The notes under the pieces are model-generated. The model saw nothing but the letters and a program-made list of their open reading frames with translations. It was not told where the DNA came from and did not search any database. The position numbers were made by a program, and so were the translations under genes. 64,000 nt of DNA. Origin: CADDYT01 sp035294125 (GTDB lineage Bacteria; Chloroflexota; Ktedonobacteria; Ktedonobacterales; Ktedonobacteraceae). Within the stretch, counting starts at the first letter, position 1, and each line of letters starts with the position of its first letter. The stretch is from assembly GCA_035294125.1 (NCBI GenBank), contig DATGLM010000057.1:62001-126000 (forward strand), given 5' to 3'. Of the stretch, positions 42,941-51,375 are shown piece by piece.

Positions 42941-45579
42941 GCGAATCCAGATTCCAGCATCTGCCACCCTGTCCTCTCAGCATTGAGTGCCCGCGCTTCG
43001 TCGATGAACTGGATACGAGCGGGAACCGGCTACGTGTCCAGCCGGTACTTGCCGGCGAAGATGAGAAAGATGCTCGTTTGCTGGCAGAACTGCGTTCTCA
43101 TGTCCCCACCTGCCCAACCTGCACTGCGACCCTGGCAGAGGCCCGCCGCGTGCGCCAGCAGCAACACGCTGTGCTGCGCGACTTGCTGGCGGATAGTGAG
43201 AAGGCTGTGCCATCGACTGTCGCCTCCATCATGCAAACCATTGCTCGCGAACAGGGATCGGTAGCTGCTGGAACGAATCATCATCAGGATATCTACGACA
43301 TGCCCACGCTCCAGCAGGAAGAGCCACAGATTATCTCGATACAGGGGAGACCACAACCGGTTCCGCGCAGGCCCAGGCCGCGTCGGCATGCCGGAACTGA
43401 TCCATCTTCCCGCAAAACGCGCACAACTTTGTTCAATATCTTCTCCCTGGCAATGGTTGCCGTCATCATTATCTCGGCCATCCTCATTTTGAGGCAATTT
43501 GTCATTCCTGCTCCGACGACCGGAAACAAAAAGCAGCCGACGCCAACTACATCACCTACTTCGGGTGAATCTGGCTGGAACTCTGCCGTGATTGGCCTCT
43601 CCTATCCTGGTGCTGATGGTGGTCACATCACCATCGCCAACTATGATCCCGCCAGCGGTCAGAGCGTCCTGTTAGTGCCATTCGCGCTCCCTGTCAATGC
43701 TCAGCTTGACACTATCTCGCATAATGGGCAGAAGCTGCTCTATCAGTACGCTCAGAACGGGCACATGTACTACGCTACTACCCCTGCGACGAGCGGCAAC
43801 AGCTTCTACAGCATCAAGAGTAGTGACGCGGGTAATGCCATCTGGTATGACAACCAGTCTGCTCTGATTGCCAGTGCGAGCCAGGGTGTGATACAGGTTG
43901 ATACACAGACAGGGAACGCGCAGATTATCCTGCCCAATATCAGGGCTGTCCAACTCTTGATTTACCGCGCCCCGTACCTCTACTTTATTGCTAACAATGG
44001 CTCAAATCTGGAGCAAGGGGCGCTTTATCGAGTAGCTCTTAGTGGTGGCAAGGTGCAGCAGGTGGCACCTCCGGCGCTTCCCGGCTCAACCTTCTGGATC
44101 AGTGGCGATGGCACTTCGGTTTTCTATGAAGGCAATGGGGCCCAGGGCGTAGGCATCTACGTGGTACAAAGCGCAGGCGGTACTCCTCAACTGCTGCGTT
44201 CAGGCAATGCCATACCAATCGGCTATGCCCCTGACGCTGCTTTGATGCTGCTACAAGAGGTCAATGGCAGATTCCAGGTGGTGAAGCTGGGCGCGACGCC
44301 ACAGCAGGCTGAAACGGTTGTCATGCCCGATGCTGCGCCCGGTGCTGATTCACTTTGCGATCCGAATGAGCAAAACGGTGGCACTCCCATATGCAACGGC
44401 AATGTGGCACTTTCGCCCTATGGCTCCGGGCTGCTCCTGCACGCCTACTATCCCGATGGCTCCTCACAGGTCATCTATGATGATTTGCTAAAGGGGCAAA
44501 CACATCTGCTTGTGGCCCTTCATAAGCAGCAGATCGGGGTGCAGTTGCCGGGTTGGGATACGATTGCCGTGCCCGGCGTACCCACGCCTGCAAACACGTG
44601 GAGTTCGGGAGTGGTTGTGACTACTGCTGCTTCGGGTCAGAAGACGATTGCCAACTACAATTACTTGAACGGACACAGCGCCCAGCTGGTTCCCAGGAAT
44701 CTGCCCCCGGATACGCGCTTCGACGGTGTTTCCCCGGATGGGCAGAACCTGCTCTACCAGTACTCCAGTAGCGGCCACACGTTCTACTGGACGCTGAAGT
44801 CGCTGCCCGGCACGGGATTTTTCTATGAATTGAACGACGCCAATGCAGGCAACGCCATCTGGATCAATAGCCATACTGTGCTCATCTCCATGCTCAATGG
44901 AGGTGTTGAGCAGATCGATGTGAACACGGGGCAGACGCAAGAGTTTCTGAGCGGCGTGCAGACCGGCGCATTGACGTTCTACATAGCTCCCTACCTGTAC
45001 TTCGTTGGCGGGGCGAACCTGGCAACTGGCTCGCTCTACCGCGTCAACCTTTCCGGCGGCACTCCACGGCAGATTACTATGCGATCGCCCGGCACAACTT
45101 TCTGGCACAGCATCGATGGCAGCACCATCTACTACGTCAACACTGGCTCTGCTGCCGGGCCGGGCCTCTACGCGGTCGACAGCGACGGCAACAATCCGCG
45201 CCTGCTGCGCCCCTCTGGCATCCCCGTCGGTTTCGCGTCTGATGGCTCCCTGATGATTATGCGCGATAACAACGGCGACTTCCAACTCTACAAGCTGGGA
45301 AATACGCCGCAGGACGATGTGCTGGTGCTTGATAATGTCGCTCCCAATGCGCTCGCCCTCTGCGATAGCAGCGTTGCGCCCGGCGTCACTCCCATGTGCA
45401 ACAACAGCATCGCCCTCGCACCTTACAGCCACGCCCTGTTCGTCGAAGCCTACTACGCCGATGGCACCCGCAAGGTCTATTCCTACGATCTCGTGCAGGG
45501 CAATCAAACGCTGCTCTTCACGGTCAAGCCAGGAACGCAGATAGCCTTACCGGGGTGGGATACGATGTCTGTGAAGTAG
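42937..45579 (+). CDS. Putative zinc-type anti-sigma factor with a duplicated beta-propeller-like outer domain
   Basis: 880 residues. The cytoplasmic N-terminus has H55-x3-C59-x2-C62 (HVPTCPTC), the ZAS anti-sigma zinc motif. One transmembrane helix at about 165-190 (LFNIFSLAMVAVIIISAILI). A Pro/Thr linker follows, then two tandem copies of a domain of about 330 residues (roughly 213-545 and 550-880), each running from ANY.../LLYQY...GH through GNAIW, APYLYF, GSLYRV-like, and ending LPGWDT. Each copy resembles TolB/PD40 propeller sheets. Translationally coupled to the sigma gene. Expected role: hold the sigma factor at the membrane until a signal is sensed; the signal is unknown. Confidence 0.85.
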   Translation: MSESRFQHLPPCPLSIECPRFVDELDTSGNRLRVQPVLAGEDEKDARLLAELRSHVPTCPTCTATLAEARRVRQQQHAVLRDLLADSEKAVPSTVASIMQTIAREQGSVAAGTNHHQDIYDMPTLQQEEPQIISIQGRPQPVPRRPRPRRHAGTDPSSRKTRTTLFNIFSLAMVAVIIISAILILRQFVIPAPTTGNKKQPTPTTSPTSGESGWNSAVIGLSYPGADGGHITIANYDPASGQSVLLVPFALPVNAQLDTISHNGQKLLYQYAQNGHMYYATTPATSGNSFYSIKSSDAGNAIWYDNQSALIASASQGVIQVDTQTGNAQIILPNIRAVQLLIYRAPYLYFIANNGSNLEQGALYRVALSGGKVQQVAPPALPGSTFWISGDGTSVFYEGNGAQGVGIYVVQSAGGTPQLLRSGNAIPIGYAPDAALMLLQEVNGRFQVVKLGATPQQAETVVMPDAAPGADSLCDPNEQNGGTPICNGNVALSPYGSGLLLHAYYPDGSSQVIYDDLLKGQTHLLVALHKQQIGVQLPGWDTIAVPGVPTPANTWSSGVVVTTAASGQKTIANYNYLNGHSAQLVPRNLPPDTRFDGVSPDGQNLLYQYSSSGHTFYWTLKSLPGTGFFYELNDANAGNAIWINSHTVLISMLNGGVEQIDVNTGQTQEFLSGVQTGALTFYIAPYLYFVGGANLATGSLYRVNLSGGTPRQITMRSPGTTFWHSIDGSTIYYVNTGSAAGPGLYAVDSDGNNPRLLRPSGIPVGFASDGSLMIMRDNNGDFQLYKLGNTPQDDVLVLDNVAPNALALCDSSVAPGVTPMCNNSIALAPYSHALFVEAYYADGTRKVYSYDLVQGNQTLLFTVKPGTQIALPGWDTMSVK

Positions 45580-45616
45580 GCAATTAAGAAGAGGGAGGCG
45601 AGAATAAAGAATACAC

Positions 45617-45653
45617 TACGGAGAATGTCTTCAGGAAAAGGGCATTCTCCGTA
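45617..45653 (+). terminator. Hairpin after the anti-sigma gene
   Basis: TACGGAGAATG (45617-45627) pairs with CATTCTCCGTA (45643-45653). The U-tract is weak on the rightward side; a shared terminator with the convergent SCP2 gene is possible. Confidence 0.5.
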
Positions 45654-45696
45654 AGCTTCTCTCGATGAAAGCGTGGTATCTGGCGTGGTGGTGATA

Positions 45697-46020
45697 TTAG
45701 CGTTTAACGGGGAAGAGGTTTTGAAGACGCATGCCGAGCATCATGTCTCCGGAGACTTTCAGCTTGCCGGTCATGAAGGCGTTCATGGCATCTAGCTTGC
45801 CTTCGATGATGTTGAGCCAGTCCTGGTCGCTGACGGTGAGGGTAATGTCGGGCTTCTCAACGCCGCCGGGGATAACGGTGCAGGTCTCGTTCTCGACTTT
45901 TACCGCCCACTTACCGGCTTGCTCGCCGGTGATGTTCCACTGGAAAGTCTTGTTCAGCCCCTTTGCCGCCGCCGGATTAAATACGGTTGGCATTGCCTCA
46001 AATGCCTCTGCAATAGTCAT
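45697..46020 (-). CDS. SCP2 sterol/lipid-binding domain protein
   Basis: 107 residues, a single SCP-2 domain: FQWNITGEQAGKWAVKVENE, PDITLTVSDQDWLNIIEGKLDAMNAFMTGKLKVSGDMMLGMRL. Such small proteins bind lipids or acyl-CoA and may shield hydrophobic intermediates; no enzymatic residues are expected. AAGGAG precedes the ATG. It stands alone between the convergent anti-sigma gene and the divergent queD gene. The partner lipid cannot be inferred. Confidence 0.93.
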   Translation of the reverse strand: MTIAEAFEAMPTVFNPAAAKGLNKTFQWNITGEQAGKWAVKVENETCTVIPGGVEKPDITLTVSDQDWLNIIEGKLDAMNAFMTGKLKVSGDMMLGMRLQNLFPVKR

Positions 46021-46240
46021 AATTTTCTATCTCCTTCTCTGGTTAACATACAGGAACGTCCTGTCGAAACTGCTATAGTATAGCATATGATATCACATGT
46101 TGTGCTACAGAAGAGTTAACCAGATCACAAAATCCTCTTTCTTGTCTTTTCCTTCTCCTCAATGATATGCTGGTAGACGAAGATGGAAGGATTGGCTGGC
46201 GCTGTGTCGGCGTGTCATTGAGGAAGAAGGGAAAGGTTTC

Positions 46241-46738
46241 ATGGCTGGCGAACAGTATCTACGCAAGGTGAGGGTGGAGGGCGGGAATCTCAAGTTCAGT
46301 GCCGCCCATTTTATCACCTTCGGCGGCAAATGCGAGCGGCTGCACGGACATAACTACGGCGTTATGGTAGAGATCGAGGGAACGCTCAATAGTGATAAGC
46401 TGGTCTTTGATTTTACCATCATTAAGCGACTGGCAAGAGAGGTCTGCCAGCAATTGAATCATCGCTTCTTGCTGCCGATGCGCAATCCCCACCTGGAACT
46501 GACCGAATCGCTCGAAGAGTGGGAGATTCGCTTCGGCAGCAAACGCTATGTTTTCCCTCGCAGCGACGTTGTCGAACTGCCCATCGATAACTCAACCGCC
46601 GAACGGCTCGCCGAATATATTTGCGATGAGCTGTCCCGGCTACTGGGCGAGTATGATATCTCAAATTTGCGTACCATCACTGTAGGTGTTGCGGAAGCTC
46701 CCACACAGATGGCCTATTACGCACGTTCATTGCCCTGA
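46241..46738 (+). CDS. queD: 6-carboxytetrahydropterin synthase (PTPS/QueD family)
   Basis: 165 residues. Zinc ligands H23 (FSAAHF), H35 and H37 (LHGHNYG), with the catalytic Cys31 in GGKCERLHGH. The reaction makes 6-carboxytetrahydropterin from dihydroneopterin triphosphate, the first committed step to queuosine and 7-deazapurines; 6-pyruvoyl-tetrahydropterin synthase is the alternative. It is longer than E. coli QueD (about 120), with an insertion around LEEWEIRFGSKRYVFPRSD. No queC or queE is nearby. Its 3' end overlaps the convergent holin-like gene by 22 bases. Confidence 0.9.
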   Translation: MAGEQYLRKVRVEGGNLKFSAAHFITFGGKCERLHGHNYGVMVEIEGTLNSDKLVFDFTIIKRLAREVCQQLNHRFLLPMRNPHLELTESLEEWEIRFGSKRYVFPRSDVVELPIDNSTAERLAEYICDELSRLLGEYDISNLRTITVGVAEAPTQMAYYARSLP

Positions 46739-47040
46739 CGCAGTGAGTAGACGGCGGCTTCGATCAGGCAGGAGAGGATTTCCTGGGGAACGCAGATGTG
46801 CAGGTAGGCCAGCATCTCGCCTGCCATCTCCATCGCCGCCGCCTTCTTCGCCGGACCTTCTAGCGTCGTGGAGGCTTGCTCGACGGCGGAAACAACCGTA
46901 TGTACCACCTGCTCGACCGCTGCGCGCCGCTTCTCCGGCAGTTTTTGCAGCAGGTGCTGGTAGAGGAGTGCCGAGAGAGAGATGAACAGTGGCAGCATGA
47001 TGGGTAGGAGGAGGAGGGCAATCTGTACAGAGGGTGACAT
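46717..47040 (-). CDS. Small one-helix protein resembling phage LL-H-type holins
   Basis: 107 residues. Begins MSPSVQIALLLLPIMLPLFISLSALLYQHLL, a single hydrophobic helix, followed by a charged helix pair (RRAAVEQVVHTVVSAVEQAST...) and LIEAAVYSL at the end. This layout and the VSAVEQ/EAAV pattern resemble the LL-H holin family, but no lysin or other phage gene is adjacent. AAGGAG lies somewhat far upstream of the ATG at 47040. AGTAAG/CTTACT half-sites (47133-47156) upstream may be an operator. Alternatively it is an unrelated small membrane protein. Confidence 0.6.
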   Translation of the reverse strand: MSPSVQIALLLLPIMLPLFISLSALLYQHLLQKLPEKRRAAVEQVVHTVVSAVEQASTTLEGPAKKAAAMEMAGEMLAYLHICVPQEILSCLIEAAVYSLRQGNERA

Positions 47041-47215
47041 AGTCGTGAGGAATCTCCTTTCGGGGAAGTTGAGAACTGTTGCTCTTAGAGGAATGAGCAA
47101 GCTGCCGAGGCTGTGGGACGAGGAGAGCAATTAGTAAGTAATATTGCTCGCTTACTTTTAAGTATAAACGGGAAGAACGATTTTGTCCAGTCTTTTCGCC
47201 CTCTGATTTTCCATA

Positions 47216-47347
47216 CTAATAATCCAGCAACGTCTGGAGTTCTTTCTCGGATTGCTTGCTAAGCGGAATCATTGTTTCCTGCCTGTCATCCAGTTGCAGA
47301 GTGTAGCTGTTGCGCGTGAACTGGATGATGGCCTTGATTGACGTTTC
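47216..47347 (-). pseudogene. Remnant of a LytTR-like domain C-terminus
   Basis: The leftward frame reads IKAIIQFTRNSYTLQLDD, then RQETMIPLSKQSEKELQTLL and DY-stop, which resembles the last strands and helix of LytTR DNA-binding domains. An in-frame TGA at 47348-47350 and the lack of a start codon indicate a fragment. Too short for a firm family call. Confidence 0.35.
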
Positions 47348-47362
47348 TCAGAATACCTTTCG

Positions 47363-47530
47363 TTTTTCTCTCATATAACTTTTCCAGAAAACTTCCTCAA
47401 GTCGCCTGGCAAGGAACATCATTGGTAAACGGCGCTGTTTCTTTTTCTCGCATAACTTTTTTCCAAGTTGTGTTTGGCACGCTGTTTTCGGCAATCAGAC
47501 CATATAGTTGTTTTTTCTCACATAACTTTT
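47363..47530. repeat. Three spaced direct repeats, TTTCTCNCATAACTTTT-like
   Basis: Copies end in ATAACTTTT at 47375-47383, 47452-47460 and 47522-47530, each preceded by a T-rich TTTTTCTC stretch. Starts are 77 and 70 bases apart. They sit in A/T-rich noncoding DNA between two gene remnants. They could be protein-binding sites, insertion scars or part of a longer decayed repeat. Confidence 0.55.
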
Positions 47531-47630
47531 CGCTTTAAGGCTCACAAATGAAACCACTAGTATTGCCGATTACTGTGCTTTGTCATGAAGGTTGGCAGAG
47601 CACAGCTTGAGGTGAGCATCTAATCACGAA

Positions 47631-48264
47631 TTATTGCGCTTCTTTCTTTGCAGGACGCCGCTGCAAACTTTCAAGTGTTCGCCGCCAGATCACATATATC
47701 TTCTGCTCTCTGTTGACTCCCAAGAGGCGATTCAGGTGTACATGCATAAGGCTGCTGATGATCTTCTCCTCTGGCTGCCACAACTCTCCTTGTGAAGCCA
47801 ACTCACGAATATACGTAGCCGTCTCCTTAAGCACACAATCCTGACTCGAGAGGACCGTAGATATTCTTTTACGCTGTTCCCTTGCTATAGGATCATAGTT
47901 GGGGTCCCAAGGCGACAACAACTCGCACAAAAGCCTTCTTTGTGTATGGAACTCCTGGCTTATCATGTATTTGCTTGTCTGCGTTTGTGTATAGTGCAAT
48001 CTCTCGGCAATATCAAATCCCCAAGCTGCCAAGAACTGATCTAAGCTGAAGATGGCAATCGCAATGGGATCAAGCGTAATTTCCTTTGCATAAGGCGCTG
48101 CAACTAACCTGCTAGTGGCATTACTATTAGCGGTAAAGACTCTCTCTAGCATCAATTGCTTTAGGCCCACCATACCGCTCAATTTCACGATCGTAGCAGT
48201 CAACGCATACTCGCTGAATGAGGCCAGTATGCACAAGTGAACGGCTCCATGTAACTTGGCTCAT
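47631..48264 (-). pseudogene. Frameshifted, truncated SpaB_C (lanthipeptide/thiopeptide biosynthesis) gene
   Basis: Two leftward frames join into one family sequence. From 48264: WSRSLVHTGLIQRV..CYDREIERYGGPKAID, the hallmark DREIERYGG of SpaB_C proteins. Near 48140-48155 the similarity jumps frame to ERVFTANSNATSRLVAAPYA, then SLDQFLAAWGF and the C-terminal SLMHVHLNRLLG ending at 47631. Known members are about 270-300 residues, so the N-terminal part is missing and one small indel breaks the rest. SpaB_C domains remove glutamyl groups in dehydration of lanthipeptide or thiopeptide precursors. No precursor, cyclase or transporter gene lies nearby, so this is a relic. Confidence 0.75.
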
Positions 48265-48370
48265 TAGTAAAGAGAGGAGGACACACCTTCAACATCCTTC
48301 GACCACTGTCTTGGCAAAAGGGTCCACCATAACTAGAAGCGCACCGTATTATGCCTTTCTGAGCGAGGCA

Positions 48371-49708
48371 TCACGTGGGAGAGGCCTCAGAGAGGAGTCT
48401 GAGGCGCTGCTTTTCAAGTTGAGCACGCCACCTGTCACCGAGCTTTATCCAGCGCTTCTCAACCAGCACAAAGATGAGTAGGGCAAAGGGTACGATGATG
48501 ACAAGCAGCCAGAGCCAGTAGAGGCTGTAGGAGATGAAGCGATTCGTAATGTGCACATGAGGAAGCAATTCGTACTTGAGAAGGTAGATGAATGGAAGGT
48601 GCCAGATATACAGGCCGTAGGAAATCAGGCCAACCCAGCGCAGTGGCGCCCATGTAAACGCTATCTTGAGAGGGAGTGGGCCGAAAAGGACCGCAGTGAT
48701 GCAAAGGGCGTAGCCGATGCCGCTGGTGAAATCGCCCAGGAAAAAGTAGTGATTCACGATGGCGTTGAAGAAAGTCCAACCTTGATAATTGTAATCGTGG
48801 ACAAAGTGCCACATATCTGCAAACACCAGAATCAGGATGCCTGCCCCCCAGAGCCAGTAGCTGCTCTTGCGTATTTGCACACTAAATCGGCTTTGTGGGG
48901 GGGCGTAGCGTGAGTAGATATAGCAAAGGCTGACGGCCATGCCGAGGGCAAAGACTTCCAGGTACTTCCCGTACTGCCCGAAGAGAAAGAACATGACAGT
49001 ATCAAGTATATGACGTGGGACAAGCAAGGTCACACCTGGATGCTTCAAGAGGTAGTAACCCCAGTAGCGAAGGAATAGACCCCAGATCATGAGGGCCACC
49101 AGGCAGCAAAGCAATACCGGCAAGCGCTTTTTGAGCGGTATGTGCCGGGCAATTACATACAAGCCCAGGCAGATGAATGGCAGGAACATGTAAAACCACC
49201 ATTCGATACCCAGTGTCCAGTAGGGGCCGTTGAGCTGGCGGAAGGTTTCAGAGGAAGAATCCATCCAGAAAGTTAGAAAGAGCAGCAGCTCGTGGAGATG
49301 GCCGGGCTGGAGATATTGGGGGGCTGTTATGAGAATGAGCAGGAAAAGCGAGAGGTAGTAGCCAGGCATGATGCGCAGGACGCGGCGCAGGTAGAAAACT
49401 TTTGCCGAGGGCCAGTTATCCTCAAACAGCAGGGCTTTCGCGTAGGGCATGAAGAGCAGGAAGCCGGAAAGCACGAAGAATAACACGACGCCAGATGACC
49501 CGGAAGTAGAGATCGAGGAGAGCAACGGGTACTTGAACTGCGTCCAGAGGTTGTCACCTGTCTGGCGATTGATATGGTACACAATGACGAAGATGATGGC
49601 TGTGGCTCGTACTCCGTCGAGGACTGCTATCGAATTTTTCGGTTTGTTGTCTTCCAGTAAAGCCCCCAGCCACCTGCCTGCGGACTGAAGCATATTTTTC
49701 AATTGCAC
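48371..49708 (-). CDS. Acyltransferase 3 family membrane protein (OafA/YrhL-like)
   Basis: 445 residues with about ten hydrophobic helices. The catalytic-region motif at the start, SIAVLDGVRATAIIFVIVYH (His at its end), is typical of the family, and a second motif RVLRIMPGYYLSLF is the usual R-x-x-R-I-x-P-x-Y. It transfers acetyl or another acyl group to sugars of exported polysaccharide, peptidoglycan or an antibiotic. GTG start at 49708 with a weak ribosome site; an ATG at 49693 is an alternative. It sits beside the bacteriocin-enzyme relic, so a former role in natural-product modification is possible but unproven. Confidence 0.9.
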   Translation of the reverse strand: MQLKNMLQSAGRWLGALLEDNKPKNSIAVLDGVRATAIIFVIVYHINRQTGDNLWTQFKYPLLSSISTSGSSGVVLFFVLSGFLLFMPYAKALLFEDNWPSAKVFYLRRVLRIMPGYYLSLFLLILITAPQYLQPGHLHELLLFLTFWMDSSSETFRQLNGPYWTLGIEWWFYMFLPFICLGLYVIARHIPLKKRLPVLLCCLVALMIWGLFLRYWGYYLLKHPGVTLLVPRHILDTVMFFLFGQYGKYLEVFALGMAVSLCYIYSRYAPPQSRFSVQIRKSSYWLWGAGILILVFADMWHFVHDYNYQGWTFFNAIVNHYFFLGDFTSGIGYALCITAVLFGPLPLKIAFTWAPLRWVGLISYGLYIWHLPFIYLLKYELLPHVHITNRFISYSLYWLWLLVIIVPFALLIFVLVEKRWIKLGDRWRAQLEKQRLRLLSEASPT

Positions 49709-49982
49709 GATCTACACATCCCTGAAATCCTGAAACCCGATTGAAACAGTGAAAAATGGCATCACCTGTAACAACGTTTGGACGATAAAAAAAATCTCCA
49801 GATAGTACTCTTTGAGGGGGCAAGCTCATTAAAAATACCTGCTGAGATTTTTGCTTCAAGGATGTATTGTTGCTGAGAGACAAAAAGACCTCCTGGAAAG
49901 TGTGGAGGATATGGGAGGCACGGGTCAAATGATCTGAGCTAGCCCGCTTTTTTCTGCCCGGGTATTTTCTGTGAAAGAAATG

Positions 49983-50456
49983 CTACTTTCTGCGTCTGGT
50001 GGGAGGGTCTTTCTTCGATGAGTGCCGGGCTTGAGCGGAGGGTGAGGAGGTTTTTCTAGACTGGATACGGGAGACTTTTTCGCGGATCAGGGTTATCTGT
50101 GAGTGAACTGCCTGACGGGACTGCTGAAGCTTGCGGGCGATGTCAGATGGGCGGTGACTGTCAACCAGGTAGCGGCAAATCGTTTCTTGCTTCTCTGTCA
50201 GGTCTACTGCCGGGTGCTCAAGGGCGGTCTTCGCCAGGTCTTCCAGCTCTCCATACTTACTTCGTCTGTATGCATCCAGGTCGACGGGGGAAAAAAGCCA
50301 GCGGTCGACAACGCGCACACCGGGGATACGTCCTGCTTCTACGAGATGCATGAAATGCCAGTAACTGAGGTCAAGCTGGCGTGCTGCTTCGTGGGTAGTC
50401 AACATACCATTCAGGTGTTGCAGGTTATAATTCAGTTCATCGCTTCTGAGGGCCAT
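49983..50456 (-). CDS. Two-HTH DNA-binding protein (excisionase-like plus sigma/LuxR-like HTH)
   Basis: 157 residues. Residues about 18-66 form a MerR/excisionase-type winged HTH (LTTHEAARQLDLSYWHFMHL, then RIPGVRVVDRWLFSPVDLDAY). Residues about 85-130 look like a second HTH of sigma region 4 or LuxR type (LTEKQETICRYLVDSHRPSD, then IARKLQQSRQAVHSQITLIREKV). The last 30 residues are basic and Ser-rich (SSKKDPPTRRRK). Probably a transcription regulator; excisionase activity is unlikely because no integrase or attachment site is seen. AAAGGCG precedes the ATG. Confidence 0.75.
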   Translation of the reverse strand: MALRSDELNYNLQHLNGMLTTHEAARQLDLSYWHFMHLVEAGRIPGVRVVDRWLFSPVDLDAYRRSKYGELEDLAKTALEHPAVDLTEKQETICRYLVDSHRPSDIARKLQQSRQAVHSQITLIREKVSRIQSRKTSSPSAQARHSSKKDPPTRRRK

Positions 50457-50571
50457 GTCGGACGCCTTTCTACGGATAATCCGTACTGCAAAGTGTCAGG
50501 CACATAAAAAGCCACCATGAGTATACCATAAGTACCGGGCGTGGCGCAAGTAATTGGCACTATTAAATTTA

Positions 50572-51348
50572 TTAAATTATGTACTCTTCTGGCAATCTCT
50601 GTTTCCATATCCTGATCTTGCGAATGCCAACGGCTTGCAAAAGCGTCTCCGTTTCGGCGTGGGCGCGGGCGATTTGCCTGGGATCGTGGGCGTCGGAGCC
50701 AACACAGATGGGTGTCTGTTGCGCGGCGCAGGCGCGGGCGAGGCGCTGTACGAGACCAGGATAGGTTAGTATATCGAAGCCGTTGATTTCGAGGGCAACA
50801 TCATGGCGCGTCGCCTCTGCCGCAAGGCGTTCGAGTTCTTCGTCGATGTTGGGTGGCAGGAAGGGGTTGCGCGCTCGCATGCGCACAGGGTGACTGACGA
50901 GACTGAAGTAGCCACTGCTCGCTGCCTGGCGCAGTAGCTCAAAGTAGCGTTGCCACAGAGCTTCGCCCTCCTCGCGTTTCACGTGCAGGTCGTTCTCATA
51001 CTGAAGTCCGTCGACCTCATGTACGGAACCGATGAGAAAATCCCAGTCGTGACCCTGTAGGATGGTCTGGATCTGCTCATTTTGCTGCGGGATAAAGTCC
51101 ACTTCCATGCCCAGCCGCACATCGCACCGCGCCTGTTGCCCTGCTGAGCGCACCGCCTCGATGTAGTCGGCCAAGGCCATCATCGGGCCTTCCTGCGGCA
51201 TGTGGTCGAGTAGGGGATGGGCTTCGTGCATCTGGAAAATGTGCTCGGAGATGCCGAGCACGCGCAGCCCTTTTGCATGGGCGCTCCGCGCCATCTGCAA
51301 AGCCGAACTGCGCGAGACGTGGCTGTGAAAATCGCTATCGAGAACCAT
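50572..51348 (-). CDS. PHP-domain phosphoesterase (histidinol-phosphatase-like)
   Basis: 258 residues. Metal-binding motifs of the PHP fold appear in order: DFHSHVSRS, GISEH, GMEVDFIP, GSVHEVDG, VSHPVR and GSDAHDP. Family members hydrolyse histidinol phosphate or other phosphate esters with a trinuclear metal centre. No other histidine-biosynthesis gene is nearby, so a different phosphate ester is possible. It is the third gene of a leftward operon, 27 bases after the O-methyltransferase, below the giant regulator gene. Confidence 0.9.
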   Translation of the reverse strand: MVLDSDFHSHVSRSSALQMARSAHAKGLRVLGISEHIFQMHEAHPLLDHMPQEGPMMALADYIEAVRSAGQQARCDVRLGMEVDFIPQQNEQIQTILQGHDWDFLIGSVHEVDGLQYENDLHVKREEGEALWQRYFELLRQAASSGYFSLVSHPVRMRARNPFLPPNIDEELERLAAEATRHDVALEINGFDILTYPGLVQRLARACAAQQTPICVGSDAHDPRQIARAHAETETLLQAVGIRKIRIWKQRLPEEYII

Positions 51349-51375
51349 ACGAGTGGTTTTCCCTTATTGCGCTGT

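Noticed and set aside
44488..45507. Leftward open frame of 339 codons
   Set aside because: Antisense to the duplicated anti-sigma protein; no ribosome site or family features.
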